Below, piece after piece: positions 1-5,077 of a DNA stretch of 10,145 bases. The notes beneath the pieces are model-generated. The model searched no databases. It saw nothing but the letters and a program-made list of their open reading frames with translations, and was not told where the DNA came from. The stretch comes from DATJFX01 sp035495465 (GTDB lineage: Bacteria > Patescibacteriota > Doudnabacteria > UBA920 > O2-02-FULL-48-8): NCBI GenBank assembly GCA_035495465.1, contig DATJFX010000049.1, positions 1-10,145 of the forward strand, in the 5' to 3' direction. Each line of letters begins with the position of its first letter. Position 1 is the first letter of the stretch. The translations under genes and the position numbers were made by a program.

Positions 1-942
1 TGCATAAATAGAAAGAGCAACTACGGCCAGCAAGCCTGGCAAACGGTAGTAAATCAACATGAATAATCCGACAATGATTAAGCCGATTAATCCCGCTGCC
101 ACGCTTTTTTGCACTGATACAGCTCCCAACGTAGCTCCGACATTTTGCTGTTCGATTAATTTAATAGGCACAGGCAAAGCACCGGCATTTAATCGGGTCA
201 CCAAATCTCGCGCTTCTGCTACGCTAAATTGGCCATTAATTACGGCTTGGCCGTCAGTAATAGCTTGGTTAACCGTGGGAGCGGATAAAATTTGACCATC
301 TAAGAAGATGGCGACCTGCTTGCCGATATTGCGGGAGGTTATGTCTGAAAAAAGTTTGGTACCTTCTGCGTCAAACTGCAAAGAAATCTCTGGGGCACCT
401 GTTTGCTGGTTGAACTGCAGTACTGCGCGTTTAAATTGTTTGCCAGTCAAACCAGTCGGTTTGAAAGCGTCCTCTGCACTGACTGTGACTTTGCCATTGG
501 CATCTGGCGTCGCTGTGGGATTGGGGTTTTGTTCGCGGAATTCTAAGAACGGTGTTTGACCGATTAATTTAATGGCTTCATTAATATCCTTCACCCCTGG
601 CAATTCAACAATAATCCGATCTGTACCTGAAACCTGAACTAGCGGTTCGGATACGCCGAAAGCATTCACGCGGCGTTCAATAACGTCTCTCGCTGAACTC
701 ATGGCATCAGCTCGGGCTTCGGGCGCAATATCTTTCAAATCGCCCTGATAAACAAGATGTGTCCCGCCCTGCAAATCTAACCCCAGTTTTAACTTGTAGT
801 CTTTTTCAAAATTAATTTTTATGGGTTTGAGGCTGATCCGACTGCCAAATGGCAAAACCAAATAAACCGCGAAAGCAGCAATTAAGACAATAGCAATGAA
901 TTTAAGATATAATCGAAAGTTTCTCAAGGTGGAATAAATCAA
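1..942 (-). CDS. secD: Protein translocase subunit SecD (3' end cut by window edge)
   Basis: SecD works with SecF in the membrane to drive the later stages of Sec-dependent export using the proton-motive force. About 310 codons are visible and the frame runs open to base 1. The visible order is an N-terminal membrane helix (FIAIVLIAAFAVYLVLPF), the SecD signature KLGLDLQGGTHLVY, the periplasmic P1 region with VSGTDRIIVELPGV and FLEFREQNP, the P1/P4 segment with DITSRNIGKQVAIFLDG and LNAGALPVPI, and then the next membrane helix (AGLIGLIIVGLFMLIYY). No ATG fits: an in-frame stop lies just upstream, and only TTG codons at 942 and 927 precede the first helix. Neither has a well-spaced SD, so the exact start is unsure. 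A good promoter lies directly upstream, so the gene is probably transcribed independently of the nucleotidyltransferase gene before it. SecF would be expected just beyond the left edge. Identity is secure; only the start is doubtful. Confidence 0.95.
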   Translation of the reverse strand, partial: MIYSTLRNFRLYLKFIAIVLIAAFAVYLVLPFGSRISLKPIKINFEKDYKLKLGLDLQGGTHLVYQGDLKDIAPEARADAMSSARDVIERRVNAFGVSEPLVQVSGTDRIIVELPGVKDINEAIKLIGQTPFLEFREQNPNPTATPDANGKVTVSAEDAFKPTGLTGKQFKRAVLQFNQQTGAPEISLQFDAEGTKLFSDITSRNIGKQVAIFLDGQILSAPTVNQAITDGQAVINGQFSVAEARDLVTRLNAGALPVPIKLIEQQNVGATLGAVSVQKSVAAGLIGLIIVGLFMLIYYRLPGLLAVVALSIYA

Positions 943-943
943 A

Positions 944-963
944 TAAAAACGAGGGGTTTCCTC
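944..963 (-). other. Short terminator-like hairpin in the secD leader
   Basis: Reading the minus strand, GAGG (963-960) can pair with CCTC (954-951) across a five-base loop. A run of five T follows at 949-945. It lies between the predicted secD transcription start (about 964) and the TTG start codons. The stem is only four base pairs plus a possible wobble, so it would be a weak terminator. It could act as a leader attenuator or mean nothing. Confidence 0.25.
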
Positions 964-970
964 AGGTCAA

Positions 971-999
971 ATTATACTAAATCATAGGATTTAATACAA
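971..999 (-). promoter_or_regulatory. Sigma-70-type promoter of secD
   Basis: On the minus strand a TTGTAT -35 box (999-994) and a perfect TATAAT -10 box (976-971) are separated by exactly 17 bases. The predicted start of transcription is near 964, giving a leader of roughly 20-37 bases depending on which TTG is used. The -35 box begins eight bases past the stop of the preceding nucleotidyltransferase gene. The 12 bases ATTTAGTATAAT ending in this -10 box recur at the secA promoter. Confidence 0.7.
978..993. repeat. Perfect inverted repeat inside the secD promoter spacer
   Basis: TAAATC and GATTTA flank a four-base centre (ATAG on the plus strand), so a 6+6 perfect inverted repeat fills almost the whole -35/-10 spacer. 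Its position suits an operator bound by a dimeric regulator, but in AT-rich DNA a repeat this short can occur by chance. Confidence 0.3.
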
Positions 1000-1006
1000 G
1001 CAACTG

Positions 1007-1486
1007 TCATTTCCGCGGTTTTTTAATATGTACAGAAATTTTTCGGGGTGCTGCTTTAACCGCTTTATCTACCAATTCCGAACTGGACTGGATCTTGCCG
1101 CCTTTGCCGACATTATCCACCATTTTACACCCGATTTTCTTACAAGCTTCGACTTCCGGCACGTTACCTTTATGCCTGTCTCCGCCATTGGCGAAAATAT
1201 CAGGCTTGATACGTAATAATTCTGCGCTTACGCTCATATCTTCCGGATTTTTCGGGTGTTTGGTAATTACTACTTCATCTACGTATTTAATCGCCTCTAA
1301 AACTTCCTTTCGTTCCGCGTCATGCATAAAAACAAATTTCTTCTTTTTCAAAACCCAATTATCATTATTTACAATCACCACCAGCTTATCCCCCAGCTGT
1401 TTGGCCGCTTGGAACATCCGGATATGCCCGGGATGAATTGGATCAAATCCCCCTGATACTGCGACTACGGTAGGTTTATTATTCAT
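1007..1486 (-). CDS. Cytidylyltransferase-like nucleotidyltransferase (RfaE C-terminal/TagD type)
   Basis: This 159-aa protein belongs to the HIGH-motif nucleotidyltransferase fold, which transfers AMP or CMP from a nucleoside triphosphate to a phosphorylated small molecule. Visible signatures are GGFDPIHPGH at residues 12-21 (the HxGH nucleotide-binding motif, here HPGH), NGGDR at about 100-104, and KIQSSSELV at about 131-139, where relatives have an S/T-rich C-terminal motif. A basic tail (KAAPRKISVHIKKPRK) follows. Relatives include heptose-1-phosphate adenylyltransferase (RfaE/HldE C-terminal half), glycerol-3-phosphate cytidylyltransferase (TagD) and archaeal-type FAD synthases. The substrate cannot be read from sequence and no sugar-kinase domain is attached. 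It is the last gene of the metK-led group, starting 13 bases after the uracil-DNA glycosylase stop without a visible SD. No clear terminator follows. Confidence 0.85.
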   Translation of the reverse strand: MNNKPTVVAVSGGFDPIHPGHIRMFQAAKQLGDKLVVIVNNDNWVLKKKKFVFMHDAERKEVLEAIKYVDEVVITKHPKNPEDMSVSAELLRIKPDIFANGGDRHKGNVPEVEACKKIGCKMVDNVGKGGKIQSSSELVDKAVKAAPRKISVHIKKPRK

Positions 1487-1499
1487 TTCTGAAAATTAA

Positions 1500-2039
1500 T
1501 TAAATCAATTTGCGAATTTTTTTAAAATCTTGGATAAAAGTTTTTCTGTCAAACCTCAGAGCTGCTGCCGGATGATAGGAAATAAAATAAATTTTATTGT
1601 CCTTTTTAATAGTTTGGCCATGCAGTTTGCTGATAGCTAGATACTCCCCTAATACAGCTTCTGCTGCTACTCTTCCCATCAGGACAATGACAGCAGGATT
1701 GATAACAGCTAATTGTTCGTCCAAATGTGTGCGCCCATGGGCTATTTGTTGCGGAGTGGGCGTTCCTTGTTTGGGAAGATATTTTACTGGGCTGGTTATG
1801 TAAACATTTTTTTCGTCCAGGCCAATAGTTTTTAATTGAGCCCGCAAAAATTTACCGGATCGTCCGACAAAAGGTCGACCCGTTAAACTTTCTGTTTTGC
1901 CCGGTGCTTCGCCTATAAAAACGATCTTGGCATCAGGATCGCCTTCGCCTACCACTGGCAAGCCGATGGAATCCTTACGACAGATTAAGCAACGCTTAAT
2001 CTTGGTAGAAATTTTTTGCAAAGCTTGGGCCTTGTTCAT
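1500..2039 (-). CDS. Family-4-like uracil-DNA glycosylase with an incomplete Fe-S cysteine set
   Basis: The product removes uracil (from cytosine deamination) from DNA to start base-excision repair. At 179 aa it is close to the usual size. Motif A is GEAPG at residues 43-47 with E50, followed by GRPFVGRSG at 54-62. The substrate-pocket motif HPAA is at 156-159. Family-4 enzymes normally hold a 4Fe-4S cluster with four cysteines. The first pair is present (C17 and C20, CLIC), but the third position is tyrosine (PVKYLP, residue 87, where relatives have VKC) and the fourth is glycine (IAHGRTHL, residue 102, where relatives have a cysteine before R). I checked both codons (TAT and GGG). The ATG at 2039 is preferred over an in-frame ATG at 2108 because it matches the family N-terminus and overlaps the upstream stop as TAATG, which suggests translational coupling. 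Confidence 0.9.
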   Translation of the reverse strand: MNKAQALQKISTKIKRCLICRKDSIGLPVVGEGDPDAKIVFIGEAPGKTESLTGRPFVGRSGKFLRAQLKTIGLDEKNVYITSPVKYLPKQGTPTPQQIAHGRTHLDEQLAVINPAVIVLMGRVAAEAVLGEYLAISKLHGQTIKKDNKIYFISYHPAAALRFDRKTFIQDFKKIRKLI

Positions 2040-2227
2040 TATGAACGGAGTTTCCAGCCTTGGTAAGCCAGATATGCTGCCACTAGAGCACCCACCCAAC
2101 TCGCCCACACAGGAACTGAAAAACTGCCGATAGTCAGCGGACTAGCCTGAATGGCTCTGAGAAAATGCGCGATAGCTACCACGCTAAAAATTAAAGTTGC
2201 GACCGAAAGATAAGATTTTGTTTTCAT
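2039..2227 (-). CDS. Small two-helix membrane protein of unknown function
   Basis: This 62-aa protein has a short basic N-terminus (MKTKSY), a first hydrophobic helix at about residues 8-28 (ATLIFSVVAIAHFLRAI), a short loop with SPLTIGSFSVPVW, and a second helix at about 40-57 (WVGALVAAYLAYQGWKL). The pattern of H-x-x-R in the first helix, a G-x-x-x-VP-x-W loop and AYLAYQG in the second helix resembles small proteins that recur in CPR genomes and have no assigned role. Its stop overlaps the glycosylase start by one base. The ATG has no SD. A possible own promoter sits within the end of the upstream DUF456-like gene. The two hydrophobic helices and tight packing support it being real. Confidence 0.7.
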   Translation of the reverse strand: MKTKSYLSVATLIFSVVAIAHFLRAIQASPLTIGSFSVPVWASWVGALVAAYLAYQGWKLRS

Positions 2228-2252
2228 ATTTTTTATAGGTTTATATCGACCT

Positions 2253-2744
2253 TTATAGTGATTTAATTATAGCAAAGATAAAATAAATCGTCATGGAAAG
2301 GGAGACGATAAATTTAAATACTGCGCCCACCATCATGGCCACAAAAGCTCCCCAAGCTGATCTTAAAGCCTGGATATGATTTTTCGATCCGGTGTATTCG
2401 CCTAAAAAACCTCCGATAAACGGGCCGGCCAAAATACCAATCGGCCCGAAAATAAAAACTCCGAAAAAACCACCTAACGTCGCGCCCCAGACTCCTAATT
2501 TCGTGGCTTGAGTTTTTCTAGCTCCCAGGCCGGGTCCGAAAATATCCACGAGCATGGTAAGTATGGTGAGTATGCTGAAAATAATCAGCCAAAATCCGGA
2601 CACTGTTTTGATTGGACTTAGCCACGCATAAAGAATTAATCCGACCAGCGATAATTGAGGCCCAGGCAGGAATGGTAAAAGAGTTCCAGCCAATCCTAAA
2701 AAAATTATAATACCGCAAACCAAAGATAAAATTATTTGTCCCAT
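2253..2744 (-). CDS. DUF456-like multi-pass membrane protein
   Basis: From the ATG at 2744 the product is 163 aa and almost entirely hydrophobic. Features typical of the DUF456 family are the early G-x-x-G-x-x-LPFLPGP segment (GLAGTLLPFLPGPQLSLVG), a central DxxGPGLGARKTQATKLGVWGA stretch, and the glycine-rich GxFxGxFIFGPIGILAGPFIGGFLGE membrane segment. These are glycine-zipper-like helices. The family has no established function. The open frame extends to an ATG at 2771, but that adds a non-family N-terminus deep inside metK, so 2744 is chosen. The gene still overlaps the metK end by 13 bases, suggesting co-transcription and translational coupling. Confidence 0.85.
   Translation of the reverse strand: MGQIILSLVCGIIIFLGLAGTLLPFLPGPQLSLVGLILYAWLSPIKTVSGFWLIIFSILTILTMLVDIFGPGLGARKTQATKLGVWGATLGGFFGVFIFGPIGILAGPFIGGFLGEYTGSKNHIQALRSAWGAFVAMMVGAVFKFIVSLSMTIYFIFAIIKSL
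2266..2294 (-). promoter_or_regulatory. Possible promoter for the 62-aa membrane protein and downstream genes
   Basis: A perfect TATAAT (2271-2266) lies 17 bases downstream of ATGACG (2294-2289, four of six matches to TTGACA) on the minus strand. Transcription would start near 2259, about 30 bases before the 62-aa gene. It sits inside the 3' end of the DUF456-like gene, where AT-rich codons could create it by chance. Confidence 0.35.
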
Positions 2745-3679
2745 ATAAAATCTCGGCCAAAATGTCCCCAATTTGCAGTTTGGACATATTTCGGCTGGTC
2801 TAATTTCAAAAACATTTTAATCCCCTGAGGAGTTAAATCATAAGTAGTGGGAAAAATCTGTTCTTTATTATCTACTAATAATGTACTCATGACTGGATTC
2901 GGCTTGCCGATCGCATACGCTAATTTTACCAAAACTTCATGAGCATGGGTTTTTCCAAGCATATCTACAGCAATTTTTCTGGCCATATAGGCGCCGGAGC
3001 GGTCGACTTTCGTATAATCCTTACCGGAAAAAGAACCGCCTCCTACTGAAATATTTGGCCCATAATTATCAATTATAATCTTTCTGCCCGAAAGGCCTGA
3101 ATCCGCATCAAATCCGCCGATGTGCCACTCCCCGGCCGGATTGATCAGATATTCTTCCGCCGAGACATACTGTTTAACTAATTTTAAAAGTTCTTCTGTT
3201 TTCGTATTTTGGAAACTAGCTACCACTGTGGAAATTTTTTTGGTTTCTGTGTCAACCGTGACTTGGACTTTGCCATCATAGGGAAATTTTTGATAAATAT
3301 TGCGGCAGAGATTGCGGGCAAGCTCGTATTCTAACGGCATGTGGTTAGGGGTATCAGAGCAAGCAAAGCCAACCATGATTCCCTGATCTCCTGCGCCGCC
3401 TATATCCACGCCATGAGAAATTTCTGCACTTTGCCTAGTGGCAAACACGCTGACTTGAAAATTCGCGCCCGCAACTAGGGTTACAATTTTCGCAATATCA
3501 ACCTCGGCCCGGCTGGTGATTTCACCGCTGACTGTGATGTGCCCGTGACCACCCATAACCTCCACGGCCACACGAGATGTTGGATCTTGTTTTAAATATT
3601 CATCTAAAATAGAGTCCGCGATAAAATCGCACATTTTATCCGGATGTTTCGGAGATACAAATTCTGCTGTTTTTTTCAT
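2732..3679 (-). CDS. metK: S-adenosylmethionine synthetase, short form
   Basis: The enzyme makes S-adenosylmethionine from methionine and ATP. Clear MetK signatures are HPDK at residues 12-15, GGAGDQGIMVGFA from about 94 with MPLEYELA following, GGFDADSGLSGRKIIIDNYG at about 188-207, and the phosphate loop GGGSFSGKDYTKVDRS at 213-228. At 315 aa it is well below the 380-400 aa of typical bacterial MetK. It starts directly at the first conserved block and has shortened connecting regions, but all the signature blocks remain in order. An in-frame ATG at 3742 would add an unrelated N-terminus that overlaps the divergent gene, so the ATG at 3679 is chosen. It heads the run metK, DUF456-like, 62-aa protein, uracil-DNA glycosylase, nucleotidyltransferase. 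The -10 box is so close that the mRNA leader would be only about 6 bases, and there is no SD. Confidence 0.95.
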   Translation of the reverse strand: MKKTAEFVSPKHPDKMCDFIADSILDEYLKQDPTSRVAVEVMGGHGHITVSGEITSRAEVDIAKIVTLVAGANFQVSVFATRQSAEISHGVDIGGAGDQGIMVGFACSDTPNHMPLEYELARNLCRNIYQKFPYDGKVQVTVDTETKKISTVVASFQNTKTEELLKLVKQYVSAEEYLINPAGEWHIGGFDADSGLSGRKIIIDNYGPNISVGGGSFSGKDYTKVDRSGAYMARKIAVDMLGKTHAHEVLVKLAYAIGKPNPVMSTLLVDNKEQIFPTTYDLTPQGIKMFLKLDQPKYVQTANWGHFGRDFIWDK

Positions 3680-3680
3680 A

Positions 3681-3709
3681 TTGACTATTTTACTATAAAA
3701 TGATAGCTT
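3681..3709 (+). promoter_or_regulatory. Extended -10 promoter of the 85-aa orphan gene
   Basis: TTGACT (3681-3686) is followed after 14 bases by TGA-TAGCTT (3701-3709), which fits an extended -10 arrangement (TG one base before the -10) with a 17-base spacer. The -10 box matches the consensus at the key positions T1, A2 and T6 only. The same layout occurs at 8556-8584 before the other GC-rich block, which strengthens the call. Predicted transcription start is about 3716. Confidence 0.45.
3692..3697 (-). promoter_or_regulatory. -10 box of metK, giving a near-leaderless mRNA
   Basis: TATAGT on the minus strand lies 12 bases before the metK ATG. Transcription starting about 7 bases after it would leave a leader of about 6 bases. 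No convincing -35 box is seen at 17 bases (CATGTG). It overlaps the proposed promoter of the divergent 85-aa gene, so the two may compete. Confidence 0.45.
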
Positions 3710-3713
3710 ATGC

Positions 3714-3734
3714 ACACATGTTCTAGAGGAGGAT
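3714..3734 (+). promoter_or_regulatory. Leader with strong Shine-Dalgarno, shared with the block at 8526-8545
   Basis: ACACA-T-GTT, five bases, then GGAGGAT. The SD AGGAGG at 3727-3732 is eight bases before the ATG at 3741. The leader before the 111-aa gene has ACACA-GTT, five bases, GGAGGAT. A strong SD is exceptional here because the housekeeping genes have none. Confidence 0.6.
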
Positions 3735-3740
3735 CGCAAC

Positions 3741-3998
3741 ATGATGGCATGGATCGCCCTGATCGTCTTGGGTTACTTGGCGGTCGCTGTATTGGTCGTT
3801 TACGTTACGGCGAAAAGGGGCTGGTACGAAAGACCCCACTGCACATACCCGCAGTACTGTCCGGACTGTAAGAGCAAGCCGGCAGTGATCCGCCAATCCA
3901 ACCCCAGACTGGAATTCGCTGTGAATTTCTGTCTCTCGCCGCTGTTCTATGTGGCCGGCAAACTCATCCCGCTTCCGTTAAGGTTTACTTCCCAGTAA
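3741..3998 (+). CDS. Orphan 85-aa membrane-anchored cysteine-rich protein
   Basis: I do not recognise this gene. The product has an N-terminal membrane helix at about residues 3-24 (AWIALIVLGYLAVAVLVVYV) followed by a basic stretch (TAKRGWYER), so the rest is probably cytoplasmic. Three cysteines follow in a C-x5-C-x2-C cluster (C34, C40, C43 in CTYPQYCPDC), reminiscent of a small metal-binding knuckle but one ligand short. A second, weaker hydrophobic segment (FAVNFCLSPLFYVAGKLIPLPL) lies near the C-terminus. It is the only plus-strand gene called here. A hand count of 3781-3960 gives 101 G or C in 180 (56%), against 71 in 180 (39%) at 4081-4260 in the EVE gene. Its own promoter, strong SD and terminator make it a self-contained unit. 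The ATG at 3744 is an alternative start. It is likely real and likely acquired; function unknown. Confidence 0.75.
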   Translation: MMAWIALIVLGYLAVAVLVVYVTAKRGWYERPHCTYPQYCPDCKSKPAVIRQSNPRLEFAVNFCLSPLFYVAGKLIPLPLRFTSQ

Positions 3999-4010
3999 AC
4001 CTCTTTTTTT
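3981..4010 (+). terminator. Rho-independent terminator of the 85-aa gene
   Basis: A perfect 9-bp stem (AGGTTTACT 3981-3989 and AGTAAACCT 3994-4002) closes a four-base loop TCCC. One C and then seven T (4004-4010) follow. The TAA stop codon of the 85-aa gene (3996-3998) is part of the 3' arm of the stem. No T run follows in the leftward direction, so it should not stop transcription coming from the EVE gene. Confidence 0.9.
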
Positions 4011-4479
4011 ATGCTGATTTTTTCGATCCTAAAGATCTTATTAAATCAAATTCTTCACGCTTTACGGGTTGTACAGACAATCTGGCAATTTTCAGTAAAA
4101 CCATATTTTTTAATTTCGGTTCATCTTTAATCACATCCAGCGGCACTAAATATTTAAATTTGGTTACGAACCCGACTTTGATAGCTACCCACGGATTTTT
4201 TTCTCGGCTTGCTTTCGGGTCGAAGTATTCGCTCTGTTTATCAAGCGCTGACATGTCTGGCAGATTTACGGATAAAATTTTACCTATGCCAGCAACGCCA
4301 TTTGATCCATTTTTGCCCATGGAATAATAAAATAAAAAAAGATCCCCAGGCTTCATTTCTGTGCGCATGATATTTCGGGCTCTGTAATTTCTGATATTGT
4401 CCCAGATAGTGGTTTTATCGCGCTTTAGATCATCTATTGAGTAAACATCTGCTTCGGATTTTAGTAGCCAGTAATTCAT
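4009..4479 (-). CDS. EVE-domain protein (THYN1-like, PUA-related fold)
   Basis: EVE domains are PUA/YTH-like modules that bind modified bases in nucleic acid. This 156-aa protein is a stand-alone domain of ordinary length. Typical features are the N-terminal NYWLLKSEADVYSIDDL, the pocket segment WDNIRNYRARNIMR at about 25-38, MKPGDLFLFYYSM, GVAGIGKI, YFDPKASREKNPWVAIKV, and the C-terminal ARLSVQPVKREEFDLI. Relatives start NYWLLKSEP, so the change to SEAD is a small deviation. The start at 4479 gives the exact family N-terminus. It follows the guanylate kinase-like gene by 16 bases and may share its transcript, although GATAAT and TATGAT sit immediately before the ATG and could give a nearly leaderless transcript. 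It converges with the 85-aa gene, whose terminator T run touches its stop. Family is secure; biological role is not. Confidence 0.9.
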   Translation of the reverse strand: MNYWLLKSEADVYSIDDLKRDKTTIWDNIRNYRARNIMRTEMKPGDLFLFYYSMGKNGSNGVAGIGKILSVNLPDMSALDKQSEYFDPKASREKNPWVAIKVGFVTKFKYLVPLDVIKDEPKLKNMVLLKIARLSVQPVKREEFDLIRSLGSKKSA

Positions 4480-4495
4480 GTGCTAATTATCATAA

Positions 4496-5077
4496 TTACT
4501 TGCTTAAAAATTCTCTGACTTTAGGAATTACTTCTCTCATCGTTTCGTCGAACTGACCTTCCTTATTTTCAATTCTGATATCAAATTCTTTCCCTAATTC
4601 AGTGCCTTCTTTTGATATATCTTGCTCGATTTTATCCTCAACTGGTTCAGTAAATAACCACGATTCTCTCATCCGGATCCGATTGGCTCTTACTTCTCTA
4701 GGTGCTGTAACTAAAATACTTAATGCTTCGACTCCATTTTTAGCAGCATAGTCTTTTAACCGTTCTAAATATTGCGTTGTTATACTGATTACAATATTTC
4801 CCTCTTGATTAAGCTGAGAATAAGAGGTGGCGACGCGATACCCGGCATTTGTTCCATGAGAAAAAAACTCGCCTCTGGCAATTTTTTGATCAAACTCTTC
4901 TTCCGAGAGAAAATATTCAGCGTTCGGGTCCTCCCCTGGTCGAACCTCTCTCCTAGTTGTATAGTACCAGGTTTTATTCAATAAACCCGGCTTTTCCTGA
5001 TTGATTTCTTTTACTAATTCATCAATCACTGTGTCTTTACCTGCAGCTGTTGGACCACAAACTATAATATATTTCAT
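4496..5077 (-). CDS. gmk: Guanylate kinase-like P-loop kinase
   Basis: Guanylate kinase phosphorylates GMP to GDP with ATP. The product is 193 aa, the usual length. It has a P-loop GPTAAGKDT at residues 8-16, the GMP-site block YYTTRREVRPGE at 38-49 (family: S-x-TTR-x2-R-x-GE), EYFLSEEEFDQKIARGEF at 54-71, GYRVATS at 79-85 in place of the usual G-x-YYGTS, and a lid segment RANRIRMRES at about 130-139. Deviations are aspartate after the P-loop lysine (GKD rather than GKS/T) and an altered lid end. It could therefore be a bona fide but divergent guanylate kinase or a relative with another substrate, so the symbol is tentative. The ATG at 5077 gives the family N-terminus. It overlaps the secA stop as ATGA (4 bases), suggesting coupled translation. 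Confidence 0.75.
   Translation of the reverse strand: MKYIIVCGPTAAGKDTVIDELVKEINQEKPGLLNKTWYYTTRREVRPGEDPNAEYFLSEEEFDQKIARGEFFSHGTNAGYRVATSYSQLNQEGNIVISITTQYLERLKDYAAKNGVEALSILVTAPREVRANRIRMRESWLFTEPVEDKIEQDISKEGTELGKEFDIRIENKEGQFDETMREVIPKVREFLSK

Noticed and set aside
308..559. Plus-strand open frame of 83 codons
   Set aside because: It is antisense to conserved secD codons and has no SD or recognisable product.
1500..2108. Longer uracil-DNA glycosylase starting at the ATG at 2108
   Set aside because: The extra 23 residues do not fit the family, overlap the 62-aa gene deeply and lack an SD. The TAATG start at 2039 is better.
2732..3742. Longer metK starting at the ATG at 3742
   Set aside because: The added residues are not MetK-like and would cover the promoters of both divergent genes.
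5074..5077. Possible recoding of TGA as glycine, as in some CPR lineages
   Set aside because: secA and the nucleotidyltransferase end at TGA in the expected place, and no in-frame TGA interrupts a conserved gene.
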